In this document: one piece after another, positions 35,501 to 43,056 of the stretch | Numbering within the stretch: position 1 is the first letter of the stretch | How the letters are laid out: each line of letters starts with the position of its first letter | Origin: Armatimonadota bacterium | GTDB lineage: Bacteria; Armatimonadota; Fimbriimonadia; Fimbriimonadales; Fimbriimonadaceae | DNA length: 64,000 bases | NCBI GenBank assembly: GCA_027451905.1 | Contig: DAIDHV010000002.1 | Location: 434,001 to 498,000 of the forward strand | Reading direction: 5' to 3' | The notes under the pieces: generated by a model | The model's input: only the letters and a program-made list of their open reading frames with translations | Told to the model about the DNA's origin: nothing | Databases searched by the model: none | Program-made: the position numbers and the translations under genes

Positions 35501-37118
35501 AAGGGCCTCTGCGATCTCCGAGGGCGGTTTTTGAATCAAAAACCCATTCGTCTCGGATGGGATCAATAGGTGGGCTTGTTTCCTGGGCAAACCGAAGGGC
35601 AAAGTGATCCTCCAGCCTTCTTGGCAGTTCATCAAGCATGGCCGCCATCGGGGTATCGTCACCCATCGAGCCAATTGCAGGCTTGCCGATTTCAAATTGA
35701 GGAGCAAGGAGGACCTCTAAATCTTCCTTTGTCATTCCAAAAGCAGTCTGGAGTCGAGAGAGTTCTTCGGTTGGTTTGATGGCGGAAAGGGGAAGGTCAT
35801 CTCCACCAATGATTCGATCATGGGGCAACGGAAATTTGATGCGACTCACTTCATCATGAACATCTTCGTGCCAAAGTAAATCGCCGTTGTTCAGCTTAAC
35901 AAGAATGCTTTCCCCTGGCCCTAGCATCTTTTGCTCGTGCACTTCACCCAAATCTGTCACTCCAGTCAGTTCGCTGGCGGCAAGAACATAGTGATCAGAA
36001 GTGCAAACCCACAAAGGGCGCAATCCGTTTCGATCAAGGTGGGCTACCGCCTGATCGCCATCGCACGCAACGATCGCAGCTGGTCCGTCACAGGCGCCAA
36101 AGTAAACGGAACCCGCTTCATAAAACTGCTCTAAGGGACTATCGGCGGGGAGGGTCTGCCTGCTCTCTGGCAGAAGCGCCAAAATGGCTTGAGGAAGACT
36201 CATTCCCCCTGCGATCAAGGCGATGATCATGTCGTCCAAATTGGCAGTATCAGATCCGCCATCGCAGACAATCGGGCCCGTTTCAGCAGCAATGGACCTT
36301 AGGCTAGGAAATCGTTCGGACAAGGTTGACAGAAGATCGGCTCCGGTGGCCGTCATCCAGGCTCGATTGCCCTCGATTGTCGAGATTTCCCCATTGTGAG
36401 CAATCGCCCAAAATGGCTGGGCTCGTCTCCAAGCGGTCGTAGTGTTGGTACAGTAGCGGCTGTGGAACAGGATGTATCTTGAGGCAACTTGGGGGTCTTG
36501 TAAGTCTGGATAGAGTTCTGATATCTTGGAAAGCTCGCTAAGCCCTTTGTAGACAATGGTTCGGTTTGAGAGGCTGGCTACCGCAAATTCATCACCAGCC
36601 AGCTTGGAGATTTTATGATCAATGGCAAGGCGAAGCAGATAGCGGCAGGTGAACCAACCCTGCTCGGAAAGCCCCTGGGGCCTAAGAAACAGGGCCTGGC
36701 GAACAACGGGAAGGGTTCGCAGTGCCGCACTGTTAGCTGGCAGGGCCGAAGAATGAATGGGAACATCGGCCCACTGCAGGGTTTTGACGTGGGCTAATTC
36801 GGCGAGGGCTTCAATATGCTCGATGCACTTCCTTCGCAGCTCGCCTTCATAAGGCAAAAAGAACATGCCAAGAGCCACATCGCGCTGGGCAATAGCCTTG
36901 GAATGTAGTGAAAATCTTTCTAAGACTAAGGGCCATGGAATATCAATTTGGACTCCTGAACCGTGGCCAGGCGCCCCTCGATGGTCGAACTGGCTGGCAA
37001 GCTCCAGCCCTTTTTCTACAACATATCGCTCGGCAACACCGTTGCGAGACGCCAGGAACCCAATACCGCAGGCATCCGCCTCCCACGATTCGGAGCCATT
37101 TTTAATGACTTTATACAT
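32553..37118 (-). CDS. gltB: Glutamate synthase large subunit
   Basis: 1521 residues. A 16-residue propeptide precedes the nucleophile Cys17 (DACGIGF) of the class II glutaminase domain. The central domain, FMN barrel (GGVNAGANRIHISDGCGGTGAAKRVD split over the site) and C-terminal beta-helix (GGEIVIVSE, MTGGTALVLGPVG) follow as in bacterial alpha-subunits. It makes glutamate from glutamine and 2-oxoglutarate. The [3Fe-4S] cysteines are C1149, C1155 and C1173. The second gap is 17 residues instead of the usual 4, because SGPDPADPSGKRRLG intervenes before CTPGIATQDP. No gltD is adjacent, so the electron donor is unclear. Confidence 0.93.
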   Translation of the reverse strand: MYKVIKNGSESWEADACGIGFLASRNGVAERYVVEKGLELASQFDHRGAPGHGSGVQIDIPWPLVLERFSLHSKAIAQRDVALGMFFLPYEGELRRKCIEHIEALAELAHVKTLQWADVPIHSSALPANSAALRTLPVVRQALFLRPQGLSEQGWFTCRYLLRLAIDHKISKLAGDEFAVASLSNRTIVYKGLSELSKISELYPDLQDPQVASRYILFHSRYCTNTTTAWRRAQPFWAIAHNGEISTIEGNRAWMTATGADLLSTLSERFPSLRSIAAETGPIVCDGGSDTANLDDMIIALIAGGMSLPQAILALLPESRQTLPADSPLEQFYEAGSVYFGACDGPAAIVACDGDQAVAHLDRNGLRPLWVCTSDHYVLAASELTGVTDLGEVHEQKMLGPGESILVKLNNGDLLWHEDVHDEVSRIKFPLPHDRIIGGDDLPLSAIKPTEELSRLQTAFGMTKEDLEVLLAPQFEIGKPAIGSMGDDTPMAAMLDELPRRLEDHFALRFAQETSPPIDPIRDEWVFDSKTALGDRRGPWKAGTGPIYKFSSPILSNGEMEWLKNRQGVEVIDLTFLAKEGYNGHEEKLNLLVNECLKSKASVLVLSDRLVSQERASVLPLRAISLVHRALGAVQRRNMVSIVGDVGIWDIHHAAQLCTLGADAVCPWLGLATAWSELNGEDAVPRSSGVDSGSSSSTQVAVLENEVLPETSKTVRKVRNYLSAMRSGLVEVMSMMGVTPSTAYCGASLIEAIGLDSEWVRAEFGVSSHISGIGKERIVSEWLSFHRAGYGASDSVELVDVGEFRHSKNGRPHANNAEVVRALHAASGYTKKIHGEEPGTYEAYKIYSDLVSSRKPITLLDCLQIVEGTPVPLDQVEPVESIAWRFMAPGMSEGALSEPAHRAVARGLNVLARYCRIASLVNNSELPKGIGPIANSGEGGFEKSRVGTADFNRSVQYAGGRFTITPMTAASADEAEVKFAQGAKPGKGGQLPGKKVSEKVARQRGCEPGYELVSPPINHNLYSIEDVKLMLESWRTLNPSVNCALKYVATTGVEMVALGGVNAGANRIHISDGCGGTGAAKRVDQKHAGVPLAAVLPKVQDSLIEEGMRHLVELSVDGGVQNGEHALKLFLLGADRVGFGTSLLISIGCSMLRKCHLSGPDPADPSGKRRLGCTPGIATQDPVWISRFAGNWKHVTRTLLFAAQDVRERMAKAGITNLQDVIGERDLLERRQDLTGKAALLDLTSIVRAPNLMVKYRDYASQSQLHMTAIRSDEEGAAHDAFQGKDVYLASRLTNESRCVGVASAGIIARKCGDAGLKSGKIRFHHEGAAGHFYAAYSLSGMKFKMRGVVADSCFTAAYGGEIVIVSEKNESGLGVVGNAFGYGARDGKAFIAGLAGNRFGICLRKSHEGSGPALVVEGVAANAFQYMTGGTALVLGPVGFNLGSGMTGGTVFILDLDTRMLNPNYVLAAPLGLSDIDIVETMMREHFAATESKIACKLLKEQDWTRFSKVVTKVKPEPVS

Positions 37119-37201
37119 AGCTGCTTCACGCCAACTTCAATGGGGCTTCCGGCAGCATCTTTGCGGTTCCGGAGTATAAGTTTACGATAAAAAACACGAG
37201 A

Positions 37202-37231
37202 TTGACCTTCTATCCGGTCAAAAGGTATAAT
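37202..37231 (+). promoter_or_regulatory. Promoter of the rpmH operon
   Basis: TTGACC at 37202-37207, an 18-bp spacer and a perfect TATAAT at 37226-37231, 29 bp before the rpmH ATG. The intergenic region is shared with the divergent gltB. Confidence 0.7.
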
Positions 37232-37260
37232 TTTTTTTTCGCGCAAAAGGAATCGCTTTC

Positions 37261-37395
37261 ATGAAACGTACTTTTCAGCCCAATAACCGAAAAAGGAGCA
37301 AAACTCACGGATTTCGCGTGAGAATGCGCACCACTGATGGACAAAATGTCCTTAAACGACGTCGACTTCGCGGGAGAAAGGTTCTTTCCGCATAA
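37261..37395 (+). CDS. rpmH: 50S ribosomal protein L34
   Basis: 44 residues: [20 protein letters not shown], then [20 protein letters not shown] and a short tail, the full L34 pattern. It is a basic protein of the large subunit. It stands first in the conserved rpmH-rnpA-yidD-yidC-jag cluster. Its last 59 bases overlap the predicted rnpA start in another frame. AAAGG precedes the ATG. Confidence 0.97.
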   Translation: MKRTFQPNNRKRSKTHGFRVRMRTTDGQNVLKRRRLRGRKVLSA

Positions 37396-37753
37396 TCCAA
37401 CCTTAAAAGGGCCCTCTAAGGCTCAATTCGAAAAGGTTTTTTCGGCAGGGCGTTCGGTTAACTCTCTTTACTTCCGCATCGTCGCTCTGCCTGGTTCCGG
37501 AAAAGTTGGCATCGCTACCTCTAAATCAATAGGGTGCCACGCACAAAGAAACAAAATAAAGCGTAGAGTCAAAGTGATCGTTCAGTTTCATCAGGCTATC
37601 TTATCAAATTCATTTGATTGGGTTTTTGTGGTGAAAAAGTCTGCATCTGAACTGAGCTTTGATCAGCTAAAAGAGAATCTGTGCACGAGCCTGGAAACCG
37701 CAAAGTTGAAGCTGGCTGGAGGACCGCCGGAAAAAAGACCGGAGTCTTTTTAA
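37337..37753 (+). CDS. rnpA: Ribonuclease P protein component
   Basis: 138 residues. The conserved core is [19 protein letters not shown], then [23 protein letters not shown] with the RNA-binding R-N-x-x-K-R-R motif, and [18 protein letters not shown]. It binds the catalytic RNA of RNase P, which matures tRNA 5' ends. The first start, ATG 37337 (or 37346), lies inside rpmH. Without it the protein would lack an upstream start codon before the core, so the overlap seems real. The C-terminus overlaps yidD. Confidence 0.9.
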   Translation: MDKMSLNDVDFAGERFFPHNPTLKGPSKAQFEKVFSAGRSVNSLYFRIVALPGSGKVGIATSKSIGCHAQRNKIKRRVKVIVQFHQAILSNSFDWVFVVKKSASELSFDQLKENLCTSLETAKLKLAGGPPEKRPESF

Positions 37754-37941
37754 TCCGTTGTTATCAGGTCGCCAAGCGCAAAGCAAAAATCCCACCATCA
37801 TGCCGATACACACCCAGTTGCTCTCAATACACATTAGAGGCGATCGAAAAATATGGCTTGTTGAAGGGTTCTTGGATGGGGCTCAAACGGATTTCAAGGT
37901 GCCATCCATTCCATCCTGGCGGGCACGATCCGGTTCCCTAA
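37681..37941 (+). CDS. yidD: Membrane protein insertion efficiency factor YidD
   Basis: 86 residues. The whole YidD core is present: [47 protein letters not shown] and [10 protein letters not shown]. Members assist YidC-dependent insertion at the inner membrane. The only reasonable start is the GTG at 37681, giving a 26-residue basic N-terminus and a 73-bp overlap with the end of rnpA. Confidence 0.9.
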   Translation: MHEPGNRKVEAGWRTAGKKTGVFLIRCYQVAKRKAKIPPSCRYTPSCSQYTLEAIEKYGLLKGSWMGLKRISRCHPFHPGGHDPVP

Positions 37942-37982
37942 AGCAAGCCCTGCAGGGCCAATCAAGATAGTTTTTTGAATTT

Positions 37983-39647
37983 ATGAGTAAACCGCAAACG
38001 TCAAAAGGCGCCGCCTCAGGTCCCCAAAAAAAGCCGGGCGCAATGAATTGGGTTTTGATTGCCCTTTGGGCAGCCATGACCGTGTTGCTTTTTCGATCTT
38101 GCGGCCAACAGCAGCAAGGGCCCATCCAAACGTCTGGCCAGTTGCTAACAACTCTTAAGCAGCAAAACCGAAATTTGCTTGAAGCGTCGGCCGCTCAAAC
38201 TTACAATCAATACAAGTCGGCTTTGCAAAGTGAGTTGAACCTGCAAAAGCAAATGGCAGAGCACGGTAAGGCAACTCAATCTTCGGTCAAAGAGTTGGAA
38301 TCTCAGATGGAGGCAAAAGAGATCCAAGGCGCCATCCTTGTTGCCGATGCCCAACTGAGGGGTGGGCGCGTTACCGGTAATTACAATAAGTACTTTTTAG
38401 CTTACGAAACCCTTCAATCTTACGAGCTGAAAGATGCCAATAATCCAGATTGGACGCAGGCTCAGTACCGAACATATAACCGGAAGGGCGAAGTATCGGA
38501 GTGGACAGGACAGGCTCTTTACAACCAAGTTGTTAAAGAACTAGAAGCTCAAAACGAACAAACCAAGGTTTACGGATTCTTGCCAGGCTACCAAATCATT
38601 GACTTGTTGGTTAAGATCACAGGGAGAGCTCCTGGCTTCAGTTATTGGTTTGCCGCCTTGCTGCTGGCAGTTGCAGTCAGAAGCATCGTGTGGCCACTTA
38701 CCAAAAAGCAGTTCAAGTTTGGGCGCCAAATGATGCAACTAACGCCTAGGATCAACGAGATCAAAGCTAAGCATCCAAACGACATGACCGGTCAACAGAC
38801 CGAAATCATGGCGCTTTATAAAGAATATGGGATCAATCCTGCGGCAGGATGCTTCCCCATGCTCTTGCAAATGCCGTTCTTCATTGGCGTGTATGACTGC
38901 ATGCTAAGGTATCGGTTTGCCTTCCAAAGAGGAACTTTTGCGTGGATCAATCCTTCCGTTGCTGCCCACACTCATGGCTTTACGGCTCCGAACCTCGGCC
39001 AGCAAGATAATTTGCTCATCCTCATCTACGCGGTTTCAATGCTGTCCTCACAGTTTTTGATGCCAGTTAGTGATCCCAGCCAGGTGAAACAGCAAAGGCT
39101 TATGGGAGCCATTATTTCGATTGCGATTCCCGTAACGATGTTCTTAGGGCTCTATACCTTGCCTTCTGCCTTTGTTCTGTATTGGACGTTCACAAACATC
39201 ATTGCCACGGCCCAGGCCCTCCTAGTTTATCGATACCCCGTTCCACCGCTCGAGAAAGTTGTGACCTCCGCAGGAGGCATTATTCCTGGCAAAAAGCCGA
39301 CTTTCTGGGGCCGAATTCAATCGGAAATGGAGCGCAGATACGAAGAGGCAAGAGGGATGCCTGCACCCTCGGCTAAGGATCCTAAAGAGCAAAACAAGAG
39401 CTTTTGGGACAGAATTCAAGATGACGCCAGAAAGGCCATGAACGAGAAAAACTCGAACACAACATCCGGTTCGACTGGCTCTAATGGCAAGCCTAAAAAG
39501 CGGGTTCCAAACCAAGCGCCAGACTCTAAAAACGGAACCGCTGACGGCCAAACGAATTCGGCAAAAACGCCGAGCAATCCAAAAAATGAGGGTAAAACCC
39601 AAAGTCAACAATCTGACGATTCAGGAAAGCCAAAACGCAGAAAGTAA
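37983..39647 (+). CDS. yidC: Membrane protein insertase YidC
   Basis: 554 residues. TM1 is NWVLIALWAAMTVLLF. A periplasmic/coiled segment (about 45-215) with Gln-rich heptads follows; it is shorter than the E. coli P1 domain. The insertase core then starts at GFSYWFAALLLAVAVRSIVWPLTKKQFKF with the cavity Arg, and includes MKPxxxx-like helical hairpin residues, PMLLQMPFFIGVYDCML and three further TM segments to about residue 415. The C-terminal tail of about 130 residues is polar and basic, as in ribosome-binding YidC tails. It inserts membrane proteins with or without Sec. Confidence 0.93.
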   Translation: MSKPQTSKGAASGPQKKPGAMNWVLIALWAAMTVLLFRSCGQQQQGPIQTSGQLLTTLKQQNRNLLEASAAQTYNQYKSALQSELNLQKQMAEHGKATQSSVKELESQMEAKEIQGAILVADAQLRGGRVTGNYNKYFLAYETLQSYELKDANNPDWTQAQYRTYNRKGEVSEWTGQALYNQVVKELEAQNEQTKVYGFLPGYQIIDLLVKITGRAPGFSYWFAALLLAVAVRSIVWPLTKKQFKFGRQMMQLTPRINEIKAKHPNDMTGQQTEIMALYKEYGINPAAGCFPMLLQMPFFIGVYDCMLRYRFAFQRGTFAWINPSVAAHTHGFTAPNLGQQDNLLILIYAVSMLSSQFLMPVSDPSQVKQQRLMGAIISIAIPVTMFLGLYTLPSAFVLYWTFTNIIATAQALLVYRYPVPPLEKVVTSAGGIIPGKKPTFWGRIQSEMERRYEEARGMPAPSAKDPKEQNKSFWDRIQDDARKAMNEKNSNTTSGSTGSNGKPKKRVPNQAPDSKNGTADGQTNSAKTPSNPKNEGKTQSQQSDDSGKPKRRK

Positions 39648-39697
39648 GACAAGTGGGACAACCGGAATTTCGACATTAAAAAAGAGAAAAGAGATTT

Positions 39698-40504
39698 ATG
39701 CAGTCAATAGAAGTGACAGGAAAAAGCATCGAAGAAGCAACTGAACTAGCCGCCTCCAAACTCGGTGTAGCCGCTAAGGAAGTCAAGATCACCGTTTTGG
39801 AAGAGTCAAAAGGACTCTTTGGCAAGACTCAGGTTCGAGTCCAAGCAGAAGTTTCGGAAAAGAAAGCCAAGCCAGCCACAAAGGCGGTGGTAGAAACCCA
39901 GCCAGAAGCCGAAGTGGAAGCAAAGCCAGCTCCTAAAAAGACGACAAAGAAAAAAGCCGCCGTTGAAGCAGAACCAGCCGCGGAAGAGGCTGCTGCCGAA
40001 CCAGCTTCCGACAGCGAGGACGAGCCAGCCGAATCCGAAGTAGTGGCGACTGACGAAGACGCCGAGGAGCTTGTTGCCATGATGCAAAACCTGATGAAAA
40101 AAGGTGGCCTAGACGTGGATATTCAAGTGAAAGGGATTGCCGGTAAGTACGTGACGGTTTCCTTAGATGGCAAAGATGTATCCCACCTCATTGGGAAGCA
40201 GGGCGAAGTGCTGAATGCATTGCAATCGCTTGTCAACATCATGATTGGCAGAAAGCTGAATAAAGGATTTCGGGCAACCATTGATAGCGGAGACTTCCGC
40301 ACCCGTCGCGAAGAAATTCTAGAAAAGCTTGCCAAAAACCTTGCCGATGAAGTTGTGAAGAGGCAAGAAGAAGCCGTGCTGGATGCGTTGCCCGCATTTG
40401 AAAGAAGAGTTGTGCATCGCGTTTTGCAAAAACTTCCTGGGGTTACAACCTACAGTGAAGGGGAAGAGCCTAACCGACACGTCGTCATCGCTCCCAAAGT
40501 CTAA
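39698..40504 (+). CDS. jag: Jag/KhpB RNA-binding protein
   Basis: 268 residues. The Jag_N domain (1-50) has SIEVTGKSIEEATELAASKLGV and GLFGKTQVRV. An Ala/Glu/Lys/Pro linker (about 52-125) follows, then a KH domain with VSLDGKDVSHLIGKQGEVLNALQSL, then an R3H domain ending RRVVHRVLQKLPGVTTYSEG with the R-x-x-x-H signature. In Firmicutes the KhpA/KhpB pair binds RNA and affects cell elongation and division. It sits in its usual place after yidC. AGAG precedes the ATG. Confidence 0.93.
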   Translation: MQSIEVTGKSIEEATELAASKLGVAAKEVKITVLEESKGLFGKTQVRVQAEVSEKKAKPATKAVVETQPEAEVEAKPAPKKTTKKKAAVEAEPAAEEAAAEPASDSEDEPAESEVVATDEDAEELVAMMQNLMKKGGLDVDIQVKGIAGKYVTVSLDGKDVSHLIGKQGEVLNALQSLVNIMIGRKLNKGFRATIDSGDFRTRREEILEKLAKNLADEVVKRQEEAVLDALPAFERRVVHRVLQKLPGVTTYSEGEEPNRHVVIAPKV

Positions 40505-40534
40505 TCCGATCCAGATCGGAGTATTAAGAGAGCC

Positions 40535-41452
40535 TTGGCAAGCCTTAAGCCGTTTCCAGCCCTTTCCAGGGGTGATAAGATCAAAATTGTCACTCCTGCC
40601 TCGCCCATCGAACCGGAAAGAGTCGAAAAGTCAATATCACTGCTGCAACAGTGGGGATATCAAGTTGAATTGGGTCAACACGTCTATGACCGCAATCACT
40701 ATCTAGCCGGCACCGATCAAGATCGAGCGGAAGACCTAATGAATGCGTTTTTGGACCCAAGCGTGTCTGCCGTCTTTTGCTCTCGCGGGGGATATGGCTG
40801 CTCTAGGCTATTGCCCTATTTGGATTTTGATCAAATTGCCGCTACTGGCAAGCTTTTATGCGGATTTAGTGACATCACCGTCCTTCATGTTGCTCTCAAC
40901 CGAAGGGGATTGCCAACCCTCCACTGCCCGATGAGCCTCACCCTTCATTACGATCGCGAACCTTGGGTACACGAAAGCATAAAGAACGGCTTGGAAGGGG
41001 TCTTTGAAACTCCTACTGCGGCTCCTAGGGCAACCACGGTTGTTGCCGGAACAGCTGAAGGGATTTCCTGTGGAGGCTGCCTGGTGCTTCTTGCCGACAC
41101 CATTGGCACCGCCGAGCCTATCCAAGCCAAAGACCGAATCCTTTTCTTAGAAGATGTTGATGAAAATCCCCATCGAGTCGATGCTATGCTAACCCACCTC
41201 CTCAACGCCAAGATCTTGGAAGGATGTGCCGGAATCGTAGTTGGAGAGATGACAAGAACCGATGAAAAGAGCGACCCCACCATTGGCGATCAGCCATGGC
41301 GCGAAATCTTAAAAGAAAGGCTGCAACCGCTTGGAATTCCTACGATTTTGGGCTACGCAATGGGTCATGCCAAAAACATGCTTTCCGTTCCCTTAGGCGT
41401 TCAAACGCTATTGGATGCCAGCAATTGTACGGTACGATTTCAGTTAGCTTAG
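40535..41452 (+). CDS. LD-carboxypeptidase (peptidase S66)
   Basis: 305 residues. PFPALSRGDKIKIVTPASPI is the N-terminal motif. CSRGGYGCSRLLPYLDFD and CGFSDITVLHVAL, with the nucleophilic Ser in GFSD, follow. The C-terminal half has CGGCLVLLADTIGT, FLEDVDENPHRVDAMLTHL with the catalytic Glu, and GYAMGHAKNMLSVPLG with the His. It cleaves the terminal D-Ala of tetrapeptide stems during peptidoglycan recycling, usually in the cytoplasm. TTG start, 30 bp after jag. Confidence 0.9.
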   Translation: MASLKPFPALSRGDKIKIVTPASPIEPERVEKSISLLQQWGYQVELGQHVYDRNHYLAGTDQDRAEDLMNAFLDPSVSAVFCSRGGYGCSRLLPYLDFDQIAATGKLLCGFSDITVLHVALNRRGLPTLHCPMSLTLHYDREPWVHESIKNGLEGVFETPTAAPRATTVVAGTAEGISCGGCLVLLADTIGTAEPIQAKDRILFLEDVDENPHRVDAMLTHLLNAKILEGCAGIVVGEMTRTDEKSDPTIGDQPWREILKERLQPLGIPTILGYAMGHAKNMLSVPLGVQTLLDASNCTVRFQLA

Positions 41453-41456
41453 AGTC

Positions 41457-42863
41457 ATGATTTTTTTGCCGCCGATCCTTCATTGGGCCGCTATTCAGTC
41501 TTCCAGTCCAGCCCAAGCCCCTTCGTTTCAATCTCAACACGCATGGATCAAATCGATTGGCCCTGGATTGACTTTTAGGACGGAGTGGGACGAATCGGCA
41601 CCCTTGATCATCTACGCGCTTCGAATCAACACAAACTGTCCCGATGTTTCTTTGGGCTGTGATCTTGCCGGCCACACGGTTTACGAAAACAATTCCACCC
41701 TTGGCAGAGAAACGGTTACTCAAATTGTGACGGAGGATAAAGCCATTGCCGGGGTGAACGGAGACTTCTTCCCCTTCACGGGTCAGCCATTGAATCTCTT
41801 TGTCAGGAATGGGGAGATACTCAGTTTGCCTTACCAGCCAGCTGCTTATCCCAATGCTCATCGTGCCATTTTTGGCTGGGGAAAAGGAATCGAGAAAATT
41901 GGGTATGCCACCTCTAAAGTTACCGCTTTGATCTCAGGCAAGTCTTATGCGGTCGATGGGCTCAATCAAGAGGCGGTACCCAGTGCCCTCACCTTGGACG
42001 ATGCGTCGGCGGGCCTTGCCTACTCAAAATCGAGCAACGCTTATGCTCTGCTTTCGGTGGATCACAACAAATGGAAGCCAGACGATACCGTTTCCGCAAC
42101 CGTTGAAAAACTTGGCACCAATCTGACGAAATTTCCGGTAAAGAAAGGATTTGCCTATTTGGTTGGAGATGGTCCTTCCGAGAAAGTGGTTCAGGGCCTC
42201 AAGGTAGGTGATCAAATCAAAATCAGCATTCATACCCATGGTTTTGATTGGACGAAGATTCAAAATGCAGTTGGCGGCGCGCCGATGCTACTTCAGAACG
42301 GACAGATTAACATCAATCCGCAAGTCGAAAAAGTTGCACCCGGCTTTAGCGAGCAAGCTCACCCAAGGACGGCAATCGGCTACGATGGTTCCGGCAATAT
42401 CTGGCTGGTGACAGTTGATGGCCGTAGCTCGAGCAGTGCCGGAGTCACCTTAACCCAACTAGCCAACATCATGTCTGGGCTTGGGTGTACAAATGCAATG
42501 AACCTAGATGGCGGGGGAAGTTCAACTTTTAATGTGTTGGGCCTCACTCTAAACCACCCCAGTGATGGCGTTGAACGCCCCGTCGCAGAAGGAGTCCTTG
42601 TGTTCTCTCCCCTGCCTCGATTTACCCAAAACAACTACAAAGTTGACGGACCTTCTCGAATCAAATTGGGATCAGCTGCAGCCTATCATGTGGTTCTTGG
42701 CAAGGGGACTTTGATGAACTCAGCTGTATTATGGAAGGCTTCTGGTGCCGCGTGGATAGATCAAGCGGGAGTCTTGCATCCAACCCGCACCGGCACCGCG
42801 GTTGTTGACGCGTTAGTCCATGGAAAAGTCTGCCGATTCAAAGTTGAAGTCAGCAAACGGTAA
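41457..42863 (+). CDS. Phosphodiester glycosidase (NAGPA family) protein
   Basis: 468 residues. A short hydrophobic N-terminus (MIFLPPILHWAAIQSSSPAQA) could be a signal. The NAGPA/DUF2233 domain shows VNGDFFPFTGQPLNLFVRNGEI, AVGGAPMLLQNGQI, HPRTAIGYDGSGNIWLVTVDG and AMNLDGGGSSTF, the last being the family signature. The human relative uncovers mannose-6-phosphate diesters; bacterial ones are thought to act on wall or teichoic-type phosphodiesters. About 80 C-terminal residues form an Ig-like tail (SAVLWKASGAAWIDQAGVLH). It starts four bases after the S66 peptidase stop. Confidence 0.85.
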   Translation: MIFLPPILHWAAIQSSSPAQAPSFQSQHAWIKSIGPGLTFRTEWDESAPLIIYALRINTNCPDVSLGCDLAGHTVYENNSTLGRETVTQIVTEDKAIAGVNGDFFPFTGQPLNLFVRNGEILSLPYQPAAYPNAHRAIFGWGKGIEKIGYATSKVTALISGKSYAVDGLNQEAVPSALTLDDASAGLAYSKSSNAYALLSVDHNKWKPDDTVSATVEKLGTNLTKFPVKKGFAYLVGDGPSEKVVQGLKVGDQIKISIHTHGFDWTKIQNAVGGAPMLLQNGQININPQVEKVAPGFSEQAHPRTAIGYDGSGNIWLVTVDGRSSSSAGVTLTQLANIMSGLGCTNAMNLDGGGSSTFNVLGLTLNHPSDGVERPVAEGVLVFSPLPRFTQNNYKVDGPSRIKLGSAAAYHVVLGKGTLMNSAVLWKASGAAWIDQAGVLHPTRTGTAVVDALVHGKVCRFKVEVSKR

Positions 42864-42927
42864 AAGCTTGAGACTTTCCTTAGCTTAAGCCATTTAGCGC
42901 ACTTAATTGAAAAGTATCGTTAAAAAC

Positions 42928-42958
42928 TTGCACTATTTTGTTGCGATCTTGCTATAAT
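42928..42958 (+). promoter_or_regulatory. Promoter of the HAF-repeat protein gene
   Basis: TATAAT at 42953-42958 is preceded by TGC (extended -10). TTGCAC lies 19 bp upstream. It predicts a leader of roughly 90 nt. Confidence 0.6.
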
Positions 42959-42976
42959 CAGACTGTTGAAGTCAGG

Positions 42977-43036
42977 TTTTTTGACGAGGGTTGCAAAGCC
43001 CCAAGTCCCACAATCCGGGGGAAAGCCAAACCTCAA
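42977..43036 (+). promoter_or_regulatory. Possible structured 5' leader of the HAF gene
   Basis: Within the predicted leader GAGGGTT pairs with AACCTC (one bulge), and inside it CCCC pairs with GGGG, leaving purine-rich internal loops GCAAAG and GAAAGCCA. The fold and loop symmetry suggest a regulatory RNA, but it matches no riboswitch I can name. Confidence 0.3.
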
Positions 43037-43056
43037 CACCAAAGAGGGAACATACA

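Noticed and set aside
32553..37118. gltBD operon
   Set aside because: No small-subunit gene lies on either side; both neighbours are in the opposite direction and unrelated.
42977..43036. c-di-GMP-I (GEMM) riboswitch
   Set aside because: Only GCAAAGCC matches. The first conserved stretch, the GAAA-capped first hairpin and the tetraloop receptor arrangement are not present.
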